64,000 nt of DNA, taken from assembly GCA_934149365.1 (NCBI GenBank), contig CAKPEI010000002.1:142441-206440 (forward strand), given 5' to 3'. This document shows positions 45,020-54,069 of this stretch, piece after piece. Each line of letters begins with the position of its first letter. Position 1 is the first letter of the stretch. The notes beneath the pieces are model-generated. The model was not told the DNA's origin. It saw only the letters and a list, made by a program, of their open reading frames with translations, and ran no database searches. This stretch comes from an uncultured Clostridia bacterium (GTDB lineage Bacteria > Bacillota > Clostridia > TANB77 > CAG-465). A program made the position numbers and the translations under genes.

Positions 45020-45844
45020 ATGGAGAAAGAAATTAAGTTAAAAAGTAATAACGAAGAAAGTAACACCAAGATAACAGTATGGTTATTATTATCTTATTTT
45101 ATAATATACAGTGTAATAGGGTATATACTAGAAACAGCATTTGGTATTTTAACCAAAGGAGTACTAGAAAGTAGGAAAGGTTTTTTATATGGACCTTTTT
45201 GCCCTATATATGGCTTAGGAGCAGTTGTAATGATACTGTCACTTAAGAAATTTACTAAGAATAATTATTTGCTTTTTACGGCAGGTGCAATAGTTGGTTC
45301 AATAGTCGAATACTTAGTTAGTTTCTTTGGCGAAGTTATTTTTAACACTAAGTGGTGGGATTATTCAGACCAGATATTAAATATAAATGGAAGGGTTTGC
45401 CTAAGTTTTGCTCTTATGTGGGGGTTACTTTCTATTTATCTTATGCAGCATTTTAATCCTAAAGTGGACAAGTTTATTACTAATGTAAAAGGAAAAGCTA
45501 AAAATAATGTGTTAAAAGCTAGCATATGCGTATTATCTGTTTTCTTACTTTTAGATATGATGATTACTTGTGTGGGAGTTAAAGTTTTTTATAGCAGAAT
45601 AATATATACTTATGAACTTAATGTAGAAAATAAAGAAATGTATGTACAAGACTATGAAAAGCTAAAGTCAAATAGTAAAAAATATGAACTATATAACAAA
45701 ATATTTTCTGATAAGTTTATGCTTAAGACATTCCCTAATCTTAAAATAGAGACTAAAGATGAAAATATAGTATATGTAAGAGATTTATTAAGTGATATAT
45801 CTCCATATTATTTGAAATTATTTACACCTAAATATAACAAGTAG
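45020..45844 (+). CDS. CmpB/DUF1113-type membrane protein (putative ABC permease)
   Basis: A 274-residue membrane protein of the family annotated as putative ABC transporter permease (PF06541-type). Signature segments are the first helix with 'YSVIGYILETAFGILTKG', 'SRKGFLYGPFCPIYGLGAVV' and 'NTKWWDYSDQILNINGRVCL'. About six membrane helices are predicted by eye. No ATPase or binding protein is adjacent, and the permease label for the family is not well supported, so transport is uncertain. It is monocistronic, with a terminator at 45849. Confidence 0.82.
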   Translation: MEKEIKLKSNNEESNTKITVWLLLSYFIIYSVIGYILETAFGILTKGVLESRKGFLYGPFCPIYGLGAVVMILSLKKFTKNNYLLFTAGAIVGSIVEYLVSFFGEVIFNTKWWDYSDQILNINGRVCLSFALMWGLLSIYLMQHFNPKVDKFITNVKGKAKNNVLKASICVLSVFLLLDMMITCVGVKVFYSRIIYTYELNVENKEMYVQDYEKLKSNSKKYELYNKIFSDKFMLKTFPNLKIETKDENIVYVRDLLSDISPYYLKLFTPKYNK

Positions 45845-45848
45845 TGTT

Positions 45849-45883
45849 AAAGGAAGTGATTTTTATTAATCATTTCCTTTTTT
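45849..45883 (+). terminator. terminator after 45020 gene
   Basis: A 13-pair stem, AAAGGAAGTGATT / AATCATTTCCTTT, with T6. Confidence 0.88.
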
Positions 45884-45897
45884 ACGTATAATAGAAG

Positions 45898-45926
45898 TTG
45901 ACATTTTACATAAAAAATAGTATACT
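45898..45926 (+). promoter_or_regulatory. promoter of the metal-uptake operon
   Basis: TTGACA (45898-45903), 17-base spacer and TATACT (45921-45926). Confidence 0.75.
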
Positions 45927-45938
45927 ATTTAAAGTTAT

Positions 45939-45953
45939 TGAGAATTATTATCA
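45939..45953 (+). promoter_or_regulatory. Fur-family operator (7-1-7 box)
   Basis: TGAGAATTATTATCA differs at one position from the Fur consensus TGATAATnATTATCA. The palindrome extends outward as TTAT...ATAA. It lies between the -10 element and the Shine-Dalgarno site of the Fur-family gene, so autoregulation of the whole operon is likely. Confidence 0.78.
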
Positions 45954-45966
45954 ATAAGGAGAGAAT

Positions 45967-46380
45967 ATGGTTAAAAAAAGAAATACCAAACAAAAAGAAA
46001 TAATAATTAACTTTTTGAAAGAAAATAAAGATAGACATTTAACAGCAGAAGATATTTTGCTAGAACTTAGAAAGCAAAGTGAAGAAATAAGTCAGGCTAC
46101 AATATATAGAAATTTATCAGAGCTGGTTAAAGAAGGAGAACTTAGAAAATATATTTCGGATGTTGCTAAAAAAGCTTGCTTTCAATATGTTGATAATGTG
46201 AATAAATGTAGTAAACATTATCATTTAATTTGTGATGAATGTGGAAGTATAATTCATTTTGAAGGAACAGAACTGCAAAAACTAAAAGATAAAATATTAG
46301 ACCAAAATAAGTTTGAAGTAAATCTTGAAAAAGTAGTTCTATATGGAAAATGTGATAAATGTAAGGAGAATAAGAAGTGA
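45967..46380 (+). CDS. Fur family metal-responsive repressor (probably Zur)
   Basis: A 137-residue Fur-family DNA-binding protein. The N-terminal winged helix includes 'TAEDILLELRKQSEEISQATIYRNL'. The metal-binding domain has 'KHYHLICDECGSIIHFEG' and a C-terminal CDKC, giving the CxxC...CxxC structural zinc site. It is the first gene of an operon with a zinc/manganese-type ABC importer, which suggests zinc sensing (Zur), although the operator is closest to the Fur iron box. Its stop overlaps the next start by four bases. Confidence 0.88.
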   Translation: MVKKRNTKQKEIIINFLKENKDRHLTAEDILLELRKQSEEISQATIYRNLSELVKEGELRKYISDVAKKACFQYVDNVNKCSKHYHLICDECGSIIHFEGTELQKLKDKILDQNKFEVNLEKVVLYGKCDKCKENKK

Positions 46381-47318
46381 AAAAAATAGTGAGTGTGTTT
46401 GTAACTTTTATTGCTATTATGATAATGATAATATTTTTTTCTGTAAATTTTACTATAGAAAATAAAGAGAGTGATTCTAAAGTTAGCGTTGTGGCTACGC
46501 TTTTTCCACAGTATGATTTTGTAAAACAAATAAGTAAGGAAAAGGTAAATGTAACTCTTTTACTTCCACCAGGAACAGAGACTCATACTTATGACCCTTC
46601 TCCAAAAGATATTATTAATATAAACAAGAGTAAATTGTTTATATATACAGGAAAATACATGGAGCCTTGGGCAGAAAGTATCGCAAATAGTATTGATAAA
46701 AGTGTTATAGTTTTAGATGCTTCTAAAAACATATCATATATTAAAGAGGACCATGACGGAGAAGGACATGAAGAAACATCACATGAGCATGAATACGATC
46801 CTCATATATGGCTAGATATATCAAATGCTAAAAAAATGGTGGATAATATACTAGAAGAGTTAATAAAAGTAGATGAACAAAATGCGGACTATTATACACA
46901 GAACGCAAGAGAATATAAAAGGAAATTAGATGAGTTAGATAGCAAGTTCAAGGAAGTTATAAATAATGGAAAAAGAAATGTTATTTGTTTTGGTGACAAA
47001 TTTGCATATATGTATTTCATTTCAAGTTATAATTTAGACTATATAACTGCATATGAAGGTTGTGGTAGTAATGCAGAGCCTAGTGTATCAAAAATATTGG
47101 AAGTTGAAGAAAAAATAAAAAAAGAAAATATCCCAGTTATATTTTATGAATCTTTGTCAGAAGGAACTGTTGCTAAATCTATTGCCAAAGATACTAATAC
47201 AACTCCGCTTGTGTTTAGTAGTGTGCATACTGTATCAAGTGAAGATATACAAAATGGTGCTACATATATTTCGGTAATGGAAAATAATTTGAATAACTTA
47301 AAAAAAGCATTAAACTAA
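46377..47318 (+). CDS. metal ABC transporter substrate-binding protein (ZnuA-like)
   Basis: The extracytoplasmic zinc/manganese-binding component. An N-terminal membrane segment (about 1-24) has no lipobox cysteine, so it is a signal peptide or an anchor. Metal ligands are expected at the His in 'PPGTETHTYDPSP' and 'EYDPHIWLDI'. A His/Asp/Glu-rich loop (about 120-140, many His), typical of zinc-specific members, lies before the second. The third usual His position reads 'CFGDKFAY' here, as in some clostridial homologues. It starts at GTG, overlapping the fur stop, and is followed by the ATPase. Confidence 0.9.
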   Translation: MKKIVSVFVTFIAIMIMIIFFSVNFTIENKESDSKVSVVATLFPQYDFVKQISKEKVNVTLLLPPGTETHTYDPSPKDIININKSKLFIYTGKYMEPWAESIANSIDKSVIVLDASKNISYIKEDHDGEGHEETSHEHEYDPHIWLDISNAKKMVDNILEELIKVDEQNADYYTQNAREYKRKLDELDSKFKEVINNGKRNVICFGDKFAYMYFISSYNLDYITAYEGCGSNAEPSVSKILEVEEKIKKENIPVIFYESLSEGTVAKSIAKDTNTTPLVFSSVHTVSSEDIQNGATYISVMENNLNNLKKALN

Positions 47319-47336
47319 TTGATAGGAAGTGTAATA

Positions 47337-48017
47337 ATGAATTTGATAGAAATAACAAATCTTACAGTGTCATATAACGGACATGTTGCTGTTGATAAGG
47401 TAAGCCTTAATATAAAAGAAAAAGAATTCGTTTGCCTTGTTGGAGAAAATGGTTCTGGAAAAAGTACAATAATAAAAACTATATTAGGACTTCATAAACA
47501 AGATAAGGGAAAGATAAAATTAAAGATAGACCCTAGTGAAGTTTCGTATTTGGAACAATTCAATATGAGAGATGTAGATTTTCCAGGTACTGCTAAAGAA
47601 ATAATAATGACTGGAATGCAGAAAAAAGGTTCAAGACTTTTTTATACTAAAGAAGATGTAGAAGCTTTTAAAGAAATTTGTAAGATACTTGGAATACAAG
47701 AAATTGTTAGTAAAAGAATAGGTGAATTATCTGGAGGCCAAAGACAAAGAGTAATGCTTGCCAGAGCCATGATAAGCAAGCCTAAATTACTTATACTAGA
47801 TGAGCCATGTTCAGGACTAGATAAAAAAATATCAGATAAACTTTATGATGTTTTACTTAAGATAAATAAAGAATATGGCACTACTGTAATAATGTCTATA
47901 CACAATGCTTACGAACTTGCTGAAAGAAATGAAAAAGAAAATGTAGATATAAGAGTAGTACATATATCTAGAAGTATAAAATATGATGGAAATTTAAATG
48001 ATTGGAAGGGATTATAA
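47337..48017 (+). CDS. metal ABC transporter ATP-binding protein (ZnuC-like)
   Basis: ABC ATPase of the zinc/manganese importer, 226 residues. Walker A 'GENGSGKST' is near residue 37, the signature 'ELSGGQRQRV' near 134, and Walker B 'LLILDEPCSGLD' follows with 'SIHNAYEL' as the switch His region. ATG 47337 is preferred because AGGAAG ends seven bases upstream; the TTG at 47319 lacks one. Its stop overlaps the permease start by one base. Confidence 0.92.
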   Translation: MNLIEITNLTVSYNGHVAVDKVSLNIKEKEFVCLVGENGSGKSTIIKTILGLHKQDKGKIKLKIDPSEVSYLEQFNMRDVDFPGTAKEIIMTGMQKKGSRLFYTKEDVEAFKEICKILGIQEIVSKRIGELSGGQRQRVMLARAMISKPKLLILDEPCSGLDKKISDKLYDVLLKINKEYGTTVIMSIHNAYELAERNEKENVDIRVVHISRSIKYDGNLNDWKGL

Positions 48018-48832
48018 TGCAAGAAATATTAGAAATGTTTTCGTATCCGTTTGTTATAAAAGCACTGATATGTGGAATTTCCGTATCTATCTCGGCAGCA
48101 TTGATAGGGGTCATACTGGTTTTAAAAAAATATTCCATGATAGGACATGGACTTGGAGAAGTTGGTTTTGCTGCGTTATCTTTAGCACTTGCGTTTAATC
48201 TACCTCCGCTTACAGTTTCAATACCTCTTGTAATTATAGCAGCTTTTATAATAATGACAATAAGTCAGAAAAAAGGTGAGGCAGGAGATATAACAATAGC
48301 ATTGGTGTCAGCCGGTGCACTTACGTTTGGAGTTATAGTAACAGCAATTACCAAAGGCTTTAATGTAGATGTGTATGGTTATATGTTCGGAAGTATTTTG
48401 GCAATGGACATGCAAGATATAATAATTAGTGTTGGGTTATCAATACTTTTAATAGTACTATTTGTAGTTTTGTATAATAGAATATTCATGGTTACGTTTG
48501 ATGAAAAATTTGCGAAGGTTAAAGGAATAAACATAACATTCTATCAGTTTCTTATTTCGTTTATAACAGCGCTTGTTGTAGTAATAGGAATGAGAATAAT
48601 GGGTACTTTGCTTATATCAAGTTTAATAGTATTTCCTGCTATTATAGCTAGGAAATTAACTGGCAGTTTTAAAGGAATGATAGTTATGTCTGCAGTTATA
48701 TCAGTTATATGTTTTGTGTTTGGAATGATGATATCATTTACGTTAAGTCTTCCAACTGGTGCAAGCATAGTAATGGTGTATATTATACTTTTAGTTATAA
48801 CTAATATGTATGGATATATATATAACAGATAA
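48017..48832 (+). CDS. metal ABC transporter permease (ZnuB-like)
   Basis: ABC-3 family permease, 271 residues with about eight hydrophobic helices. 'LVLKKYSMIGHGLGEVGFAALS' is the family's coupling region, and 'RIMGTLLISSLIVFPAIIARKL' is near the C-terminus. The ATG overlaps the ATPase stop (TAATG). Together the four genes form a self-repressed fur-znuA-znuC-znuB operon ended by a terminator at 48848. Confidence 0.92.
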   Translation: MQEILEMFSYPFVIKALICGISVSISAALIGVILVLKKYSMIGHGLGEVGFAALSLALAFNLPPLTVSIPLVIIAAFIIMTISQKKGEAGDITIALVSAGALTFGVIVTAITKGFNVDVYGYMFGSILAMDMQDIIISVGLSILLIVLFVVLYNRIFMVTFDEKFAKVKGINITFYQFLISFITALVVVIGMRIMGTLLISSLIVFPAIIARKLTGSFKGMIVMSAVISVICFVFGMMISFTLSLPTGASIVMVYIILLVITNMYGYIYNR

Positions 48833-48847
48833 AAATTTCAAAGTGGT

Positions 48848-48889
48848 AAAATAACTTAGTATCAAAAAAAGGTTACTAAGTTATTTTTT
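48848..48889 (+). terminator. terminator of the metal-uptake operon
   Basis: AAATAACTTAGTA / TACTAAGTTATTT stem with T6. Confidence 0.88.
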
Positions 48890-48951
48890 GTTACATAATA
48901 GATGATATGTTAATATACAATTAACTTACATTAAAAAGGTGACATTTTTCA

Positions 48952-48980
48952 TTGACATGAGTTAAATGATATAGTAAAAT
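48952..48980 (+). promoter_or_regulatory. promoter of the fermentation operon
   Basis: TTGACA (48952-48957), 17-base spacer and TAAAAT (48975-48980). No later promoter or terminator was seen before 57284. Confidence 0.8.
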
Positions 48981-49014
48981 TTATAATGAATAATTAGGAA
49001 AAGAGGTAATGGAT

Positions 49015-49965
49015 ATGGGACTTACAACTACAACAGAAATGTTTAAAAAAGCATATGAAGGAAAATATGCAATAGGAGCTTTTAATGTAAACAACATGGA
49101 GATTGTACAAGGCATTATGGAAGCTGCAGTAGAGGCAAATTCTCCTGTTATACTTCAAGTATCTAAGGGGGCTAGAAATTATGCTAATCCAATATATTTG
49201 AGAAAGCTTGTTGAGGCAGCAATAGAAGATGCTAAAGCAAAAGGTAAAGAAATTGACGTAGTACTACATCTAGATCATGGTGATAGTTTTGAACTATGCA
49301 AAGATTGTATAGATAGTGGTTTTACATCAGTTATGATAGATGGCTCTAAATACGACTTTGAAGAAAATGTAGAGCTTACAAAAAAAGTAGTAGAATACGC
49401 ACATCCAAGGGGAGTAGTGGTTGAGGCAGAACTTGGAAAACTTGCAGGTATAGAAGATGAAGTTAATGTAAAAGATGAAGATGCTAATTTTACAAGCCCT
49501 GATGAAGCTGTAGAATTTGTTAAAAGAACTGGTTGTGATTCTTTAGCAATAGCAATCGGAACAAGCCATGGTGCATATAAATTTAAAGGCGAACCAAGAC
49601 TTAGATTTGATATACTAGAAGAAATAACAAACAGAATGCCAGGATATCCACTAGTATTACACGGCGCTTCATCAGTTCCACAAGAATTTGTTGAAATGTG
49701 TAATAAATATGGCGGAAAAATTCCAGGAGCTAAAGGTGTTACAGAAGAGCTTTTAAGAAAAGCTGCAACATATGGAGTATGTAAAATAAACATAGATTCT
49801 GATATTAGACTTGCTATGACTGCTAATATTAGAGAATGTTTTGTAAATAGCCCTGAAGTTTTTGATCCAAGGACATATTTAGGCAAAGGAAGAGAAGCAG
49901 TAAAGGCTATGGTTAAACATAAAATAGTAGATGTTTTAGGTAGTAAAGATGCTATGTTGAAATAG
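49015..49965 (+). CDS. fba: class II fructose-bisphosphate aldolase
   Basis: Zinc-dependent aldolase that splits fructose 1,6-bisphosphate in glycolysis. Zinc and catalytic residues sit in 'LHLDHGDSFE', 'VVEAELGKLAGIED', 'AIGTSHGAYK' and 'LHGASSVPQ'. The last region 'ICKINIDSDIRLA' binds phosphate. It has 316 residues. ATG 49015 has the best spacing (seven bases) from AGAGGT; ATG 49009 is only one base away. First gene of a long fermentation operon. Confidence 0.95.
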   Translation: MGLTTTTEMFKKAYEGKYAIGAFNVNNMEIVQGIMEAAVEANSPVILQVSKGARNYANPIYLRKLVEAAIEDAKAKGKEIDVVLHLDHGDSFELCKDCIDSGFTSVMIDGSKYDFEENVELTKKVVEYAHPRGVVVEAELGKLAGIEDEVNVKDEDANFTSPDEAVEFVKRTGCDSLAIAIGTSHGAYKFKGEPRLRFDILEEITNRMPGYPLVLHGASSVPQEFVEMCNKYGGKIPGAKGVTEELLRKAATYGVCKINIDSDIRLAMTANIRECFVNSPEVFDPRTYLGKGREAVKAMVKHKIVDVLGSKDAMLK

Positions 49966-49980
49966 AAACGAGGAGTTAAA

Positions 49981-50382
49981 ATGGTAGATAAAAAAGCTTG
50001 TAAAGTAAGGAAAAGAAAATATAAAGTAAATGGAGCAGTGCTAGCAACTAGGCTATCAATTTTTGTACTAGTTGTAGGAGCGGTGTTTACTTGCTATACT
50101 AAATTTTCAAAGGATAATCTTGGAAAGGTAGTTGAAAGTAGTAGTTACATTGATAGCGATGGTATATCTTCCATGGTAACTGGTGTCCAAAATGGAGGAG
50201 TGTATACATCTGCTGTTACTCCTGTAATCAAAGATAGTGTTGTAAATGCTACACTTTCAAAAGATGGCGAAGAAATAAAATTTAAAAGTGGCAAGAAAAT
50301 TTCTAAAATGGGTAGTTACATACTAGTTTTAGAAGACAAAGATGGAAACATTGATACAGTATATTTTGATATAGAAAAATAA
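49981..50382 (+). CDS. hypothetical single-pass membrane protein (133 aa)
   Basis: Not recognised. A strongly basic first 17 residues, one membrane helix (about 22-42, 'LATRLSIFVLVVGAVFTCY'), then an outer beta-rich domain of about 90 residues ('GSYILVLEDKDGNIDTVYFD'). The positive-inside rule puts the tail in the cytoplasm. It lies 15 bases after fba and 12 before the next gene, so it is part of the fermentation operon. Confidence 0.7.
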   Translation: MVDKKACKVRKRKYKVNGAVLATRLSIFVLVVGAVFTCYTKFSKDNLGKVVESSSYIDSDGISSMVTGVQNGGVYTSAVTPVIKDSVVNATLSKDGEEIKFKSGKKISKMGSYILVLEDKDGNIDTVYFDIEK

Positions 50383-50394
50383 CAAAGGTGACAA

Positions 50395-50661
50395 ATGGAA
50401 TACATAAAAGAAAAAAACAAAATTTATGTACAAAATGAGCAAGGAGAAATTGTAGCAAAAGTAGAATTTGAGGAAACATCAAAAGGAAAGTTTAACATAT
50501 TTAATACGTTTGTGGACCATAGCCTTAGAGGAAAAGGCGTTGCGTCAGAGCTGGTTAAAGAGGCTGTGGATGAAATACACAAAAGAGGCGGAGAGGTTTT
50601 TGCTACATGTTCTTATGCTAAGAAGTGGTTAGAGAATAACAAGATTGTGAGAGGAGAATAA
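50395..50661 (+). CDS. small GNAT-type N-acetyltransferase (YjdJ-like)
   Basis: An 88-residue minimal acetyltransferase domain of the PF14542 kind. The acetyl-CoA loop is seen in 'TFVDHSLRGKGVASELVKEAV', and 'VFATCSYAKKWLENN' is the typical ending. Substrate is unknown. It lies between the small membrane protein and adhE with intervals of 12 and 6 bases. Confidence 0.85.
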   Translation: MEYIKEKNKIYVQNEQGEIVAKVEFEETSKGKFNIFNTFVDHSLRGKGVASELVKEAVDEIHKRGGEVFATCSYAKKWLENNKIVRGE

Positions 50662-50667
50662 AGGTTA

Positions 50668-53277
50668 ATGAGAAAAAAATATGAAGTCGTAGATAGTATT
50701 GAAACATTAGACACAGCTATAAAAAGAGTAAGAACTGCACAACAAGAGTTTGCAAATTTTTCTCAGGAAAAAGTAGATGAAATATTTAAGGCTGCGGCTA
50801 TTGCTGCAAATTCAGCTAGAATAAAACTCGCTAAAATGGCAGTAGAAGAAACGTCAATGGGAGTAATCGAAGATAAGGTTATAAAAAACCATTATGCAGC
50901 AGAGTATATATATAACAAATACAAAGATGTTAAAACTTGTGGAGTTATAGAAGAGGATAACTCTTACGGAATTAAAAAGATAGCAGAACCAGTGGGAGTG
51001 ATTGGAGCAGTAATTCCAACTACAAATCCTACATCAACAGCTATTTTTAAAACATTGTTAGCTTTAAAAACTAGGAATGGTATTATAATAAGTCCACATC
51101 CTAGAGCTAAAGGAAGTACGATTGAAGCTGCTAAAATAGTTTTAGAAGCTGCAGTAAAAGCAGGAGCTCCTGAAGGAATAATATCTTGGATAGATGTTCC
51201 AGCATTAGATTTAACTAATTACCTAATGCAAAATTCTGATATAATACTTGCGACAGGCGGACCAGGAATGGTTAAAGCAGCTTATTCTAGTGGCAAACCT
51301 GCACTTGGGGTGGGAGCTGGAAATACACCTGCTGTTATAGATGACACAGCAGATATATTACTAGCAGTAAACTCTATAATTCATTCAAAAACATTTGATA
51401 ATGGAATGATATGTGCATCAGAACAATCTGTAATTGTTTTAGATAAAGTGTATGATGAGGTTAAAGAAGAGTTTCAAAAAAGAGGTTGCTATATATTAAA
51501 TGATGAGGAAACCGAAAAGGTTAGAAAAACAATAATAATAAACGGCGCGTTGAACGCTAAAATAGTAGGTCAAAAAGCTTATACAATAGCAAAACTTGCT
51601 GGAGTAGAAGTAGCAGAAGATACTAAAATACTAATTGGAGAAGTGGAAAGTGTTGATATTTCAGAGGAATTTGCTCATGAAAAGTTATCACCTGTACTTG
51701 CAATGTATAAAGCAAAAGACTTTGAAGATGCTATTTTAAAAGCACATAGGCTTATATTAGATGGTGGACTTGGACATACATCTTCATTATATGTAAACGT
51801 AGCTAGCGGTAAAGATAAGATAGAAAGATTCTATAGTAAAATGAAAACATGTAGAGTGCTAATTAATACTCCATCTTCACAAGGTGGCATAGGTGATATA
51901 TACAACTTTAGCCTTACACCATCTCTTACACTTGGTTGTGGAACTTGGGGTGGAAACTCTGTTTCAGAAAATGTTGGAATAAAACATTTGATTAATATAA
52001 AAACAGTAGCTGAAAGGAGAAATAATATGCTTTGGTTTAGAGCACCTGAGAAGGTATATATTAAAAGAGGCTGTTTACCGGTTGCCTTAGAAGAATTAAA
52101 AACGGTTATGGATAAAAAGAAAGTGTTTATAGTAACTGATACTTTCTTATTTGAAAATGGTTATACTAAAGTTATAACTGATAAATTAGAAGAATTAAAA
52201 ATTCAGTATACAACATTTTCAGATGTGGCACCAGATCCTAATTTAGAATGTGCTAAAAAAGGTGCAGAACTTATGAAATCATTTAAACCAGATTGCATAA
52301 TAGCCTTAGGTGGTGGTTCTGCAATGGATGCTGCGAAAATAATGTGGGTACTATATGAACATCCTGAGGTTGATTTCTTGGATATGGCAATGAGATTTAT
52401 GGATATTAGAAAGAGAGTATATACATTCCCTAAAATGGGTGAAAAAGCATATTTTATTGCGGTGCCAACATCTGCTGGAACAGGTTCAGAAGTTACACCA
52501 TTTGCTGTAATTACTGATGAAAGTACAGGAGTTAAATATCCACTAGCAGATTACGAATTATTGCCTAAGATGGCAATAGTAGATGCTGATTTGATGATGA
52601 ATGCACCAAAGGGATTAACATCAGCTTCTGGTATAGATGCATTAGTTCATTCTATAGAAGCTTATGTGTCTACAATGTCTACTGAATTTACAGATGGACT
52701 AGCTTTAGAAGCTATTAAATTAATTTTTGAATATTTGCCAAGAGCATATGAAAAAGGTGCAGAAGATGTAGAAGCAAGAGAAAAAATGGCACATGCAGCT
52801 ACTATTGCTGGTATGGCTTTTGCTAATGCCTTTTTAGGAATTTGTCATTCAATGGGCCATAAACTTGGAGCTTTTCATCATTTACCACACGGAGTAACAG
52901 TTTCACTTGTGTTAAATGAAGTTATGAAGTTTAATAGCAGTGAAAAGCCTGTTAAAATGGGAACATTTCCACAATATGAATATCCAAAAGCATTAAGAAG
53001 ATATGCTGAAATAGCTGAATATTTAGGTATTGATGGAAAAGATGATGAAGAAAAATTAAGTAAGCTTTTAGTTAAAATAGATGAATTAAAAGACAAGATT
53101 GGTATAAAGCATACAATAAAAGATTATGATATTTCTGAAAAAGATTTTTTAGAAACGTTAGATGAAATGTCAGAGCAAGCCTTTGATGATCAATGTACTG
53201 GTGCAAACCCAAGATATCCTTTAATAGAAGAAATTAAAGAAATCTATTTAAAGGTATATTATGGAGGTGAAAAGTAA
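50668..53277 (+). CDS. adhE: bifunctional acetaldehyde-CoA/alcohol dehydrogenase
   Basis: AdhE reduces acetyl-CoA to acetaldehyde and then ethanol, regenerating NAD+. It has 869 residues. The N-terminal aldehyde dehydrogenase domain has 'AVIPTTNPTSTAIFK' and the catalytic Cys249 in 'GMICASEQSV'. The C-terminal iron-dependent alcohol dehydrogenase domain starts near 450, with 'ALGGGSAMDAAKIMW' for NAD and 'HSMGHKLGAFHHLPHG' for iron. It sits in the operon with pflB/pflA, as expected when acetyl-CoA from pyruvate formate-lyase feeds ethanol formation. Confidence 0.97.
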   Translation: MRKKYEVVDSIETLDTAIKRVRTAQQEFANFSQEKVDEIFKAAAIAANSARIKLAKMAVEETSMGVIEDKVIKNHYAAEYIYNKYKDVKTCGVIEEDNSYGIKKIAEPVGVIGAVIPTTNPTSTAIFKTLLALKTRNGIIISPHPRAKGSTIEAAKIVLEAAVKAGAPEGIISWIDVPALDLTNYLMQNSDIILATGGPGMVKAAYSSGKPALGVGAGNTPAVIDDTADILLAVNSIIHSKTFDNGMICASEQSVIVLDKVYDEVKEEFQKRGCYILNDEETEKVRKTIIINGALNAKIVGQKAYTIAKLAGVEVAEDTKILIGEVESVDISEEFAHEKLSPVLAMYKAKDFEDAILKAHRLILDGGLGHTSSLYVNVASGKDKIERFYSKMKTCRVLINTPSSQGGIGDIYNFSLTPSLTLGCGTWGGNSVSENVGIKHLINIKTVAERRNNMLWFRAPEKVYIKRGCLPVALEELKTVMDKKKVFIVTDTFLFENGYTKVITDKLEELKIQYTTFSDVAPDPNLECAKKGAELMKSFKPDCIIALGGGSAMDAAKIMWVLYEHPEVDFLDMAMRFMDIRKRVYTFPKMGEKAYFIAVPTSAGTGSEVTPFAVITDESTGVKYPLADYELLPKMAIVDADLMMNAPKGLTSASGIDALVHSIEAYVSTMSTEFTDGLALEAIKLIFEYLPRAYEKGAEDVEAREKMAHAATIAGMAFANAFLGICHSMGHKLGAFHHLPHGVTVSLVLNEVMKFNSSEKPVKMGTFPQYEYPKALRRYAEIAEYLGIDGKDDEEKLSKLLVKIDELKDKIGIKHTIKDYDISEKDFLETLDEMSEQAFDDQCTGANPRYPLIEEIKEIYLKVYYGGEK

Positions 53278-54038
53278 TGGAATACAATTTGAAAAATGAA
53301 ATAGCAACAAGAAGTAATAAAAATATATACCAAGATAATGATTCTGTTATAAAGCTATTTGAGGAGAACTATTCGAAGGCAAATATTTTGAATGAAGCTT
53401 TAAATCAGGCAAGAGTTGAAGAAGGGACAGATTTAAATATACCGAAGCTCAAAGAAGTTGTAAAAATAAATGGAAGATGGGCCCTTGTTTCTGAATATGT
53501 AGAAGGAAAATCAATACAAGAATTAATGGATGAAAATCTAGAAAAAGAAGATGAATATTTAGAGCAATTTGTGGATATTCAACTTGAAGTATTGTCTAAA
53601 AAAGTACCTTTACTAAATAGAATAAAGGACAAGTTTAAAAGGAAATTAAATGAAACACCTTTAATAGAAAATAACACAAAATATGAACTTTTAGAAAGAT
53701 TAGAAGGAATGAAAAGTCATGCAAAGCTATGTCATGGAGATTTTAATCCAACTAATGTAATAATAAATGAAAAAGGTGAGCATTATATAATTGATTGGTC
53801 TCATGCAACTAGCGGAAATGCTTCAGCTGATGCAGCAAGAACATTTTTACTATTTTCTATGGAGGGTAAAGCAGAACTTGCAGAAAAGTATTTAAATCTA
53901 TTTGCTAAAAAAAGTACAATTGAAAAGGCAAATATTCAAAGATGGATACCAATAGTTGCAGCAACACAGCTTACAAAAGGAAACAAGGAAGAACAAGAAT
54001 TCTTAAGCAAGTGGATAGATGTTGCAGATTATGAGTAA
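53277..54038 (+). CDS. aminoglycoside/choline-kinase-fold phosphotransferase
   Basis: A 253-residue kinase-like protein of the APH fold. The catalytic loop 'LCHGDFNPTNVIIN' (His153, Asp155) and the metal motif 'YIIDWSHATSGNASADAAR' are intact. The N-terminal ATP region is less typical ('VIKLFEENYSKANILNEAL'). The ATG overlaps the adhE stop, so translation is coupled. Why a small-molecule or sugar kinase sits inside a fermentation operon is unclear. It is unlikely to be an antibiotic resistance gene in this setting. The substrate cannot be inferred. Confidence 0.83.
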   Translation: MEYNLKNEIATRSNKNIYQDNDSVIKLFEENYSKANILNEALNQARVEEGTDLNIPKLKEVVKINGRWALVSEYVEGKSIQELMDENLEKEDEYLEQFVDIQLEVLSKKVPLLNRIKDKFKRKLNETPLIENNTKYELLERLEGMKSHAKLCHGDFNPTNVIINEKGEHYIIDWSHATSGNASADAARTFLLFSMEGKAELAEKYLNLFAKKSTIEKANIQRWIPIVAATQLTKGNKEEQEFLSKWIDVADYE

Positions 54039-54069
54039 AATAGTATTAAGTAAAGAGGAGTAATGAAAA

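Noticed and set aside
53277..54038. Antibiotic resistance phosphotransferase
   Set aside because: The fold is shared with many metabolic kinases, and the gene is embedded and translationally coupled in a fermentation operon.
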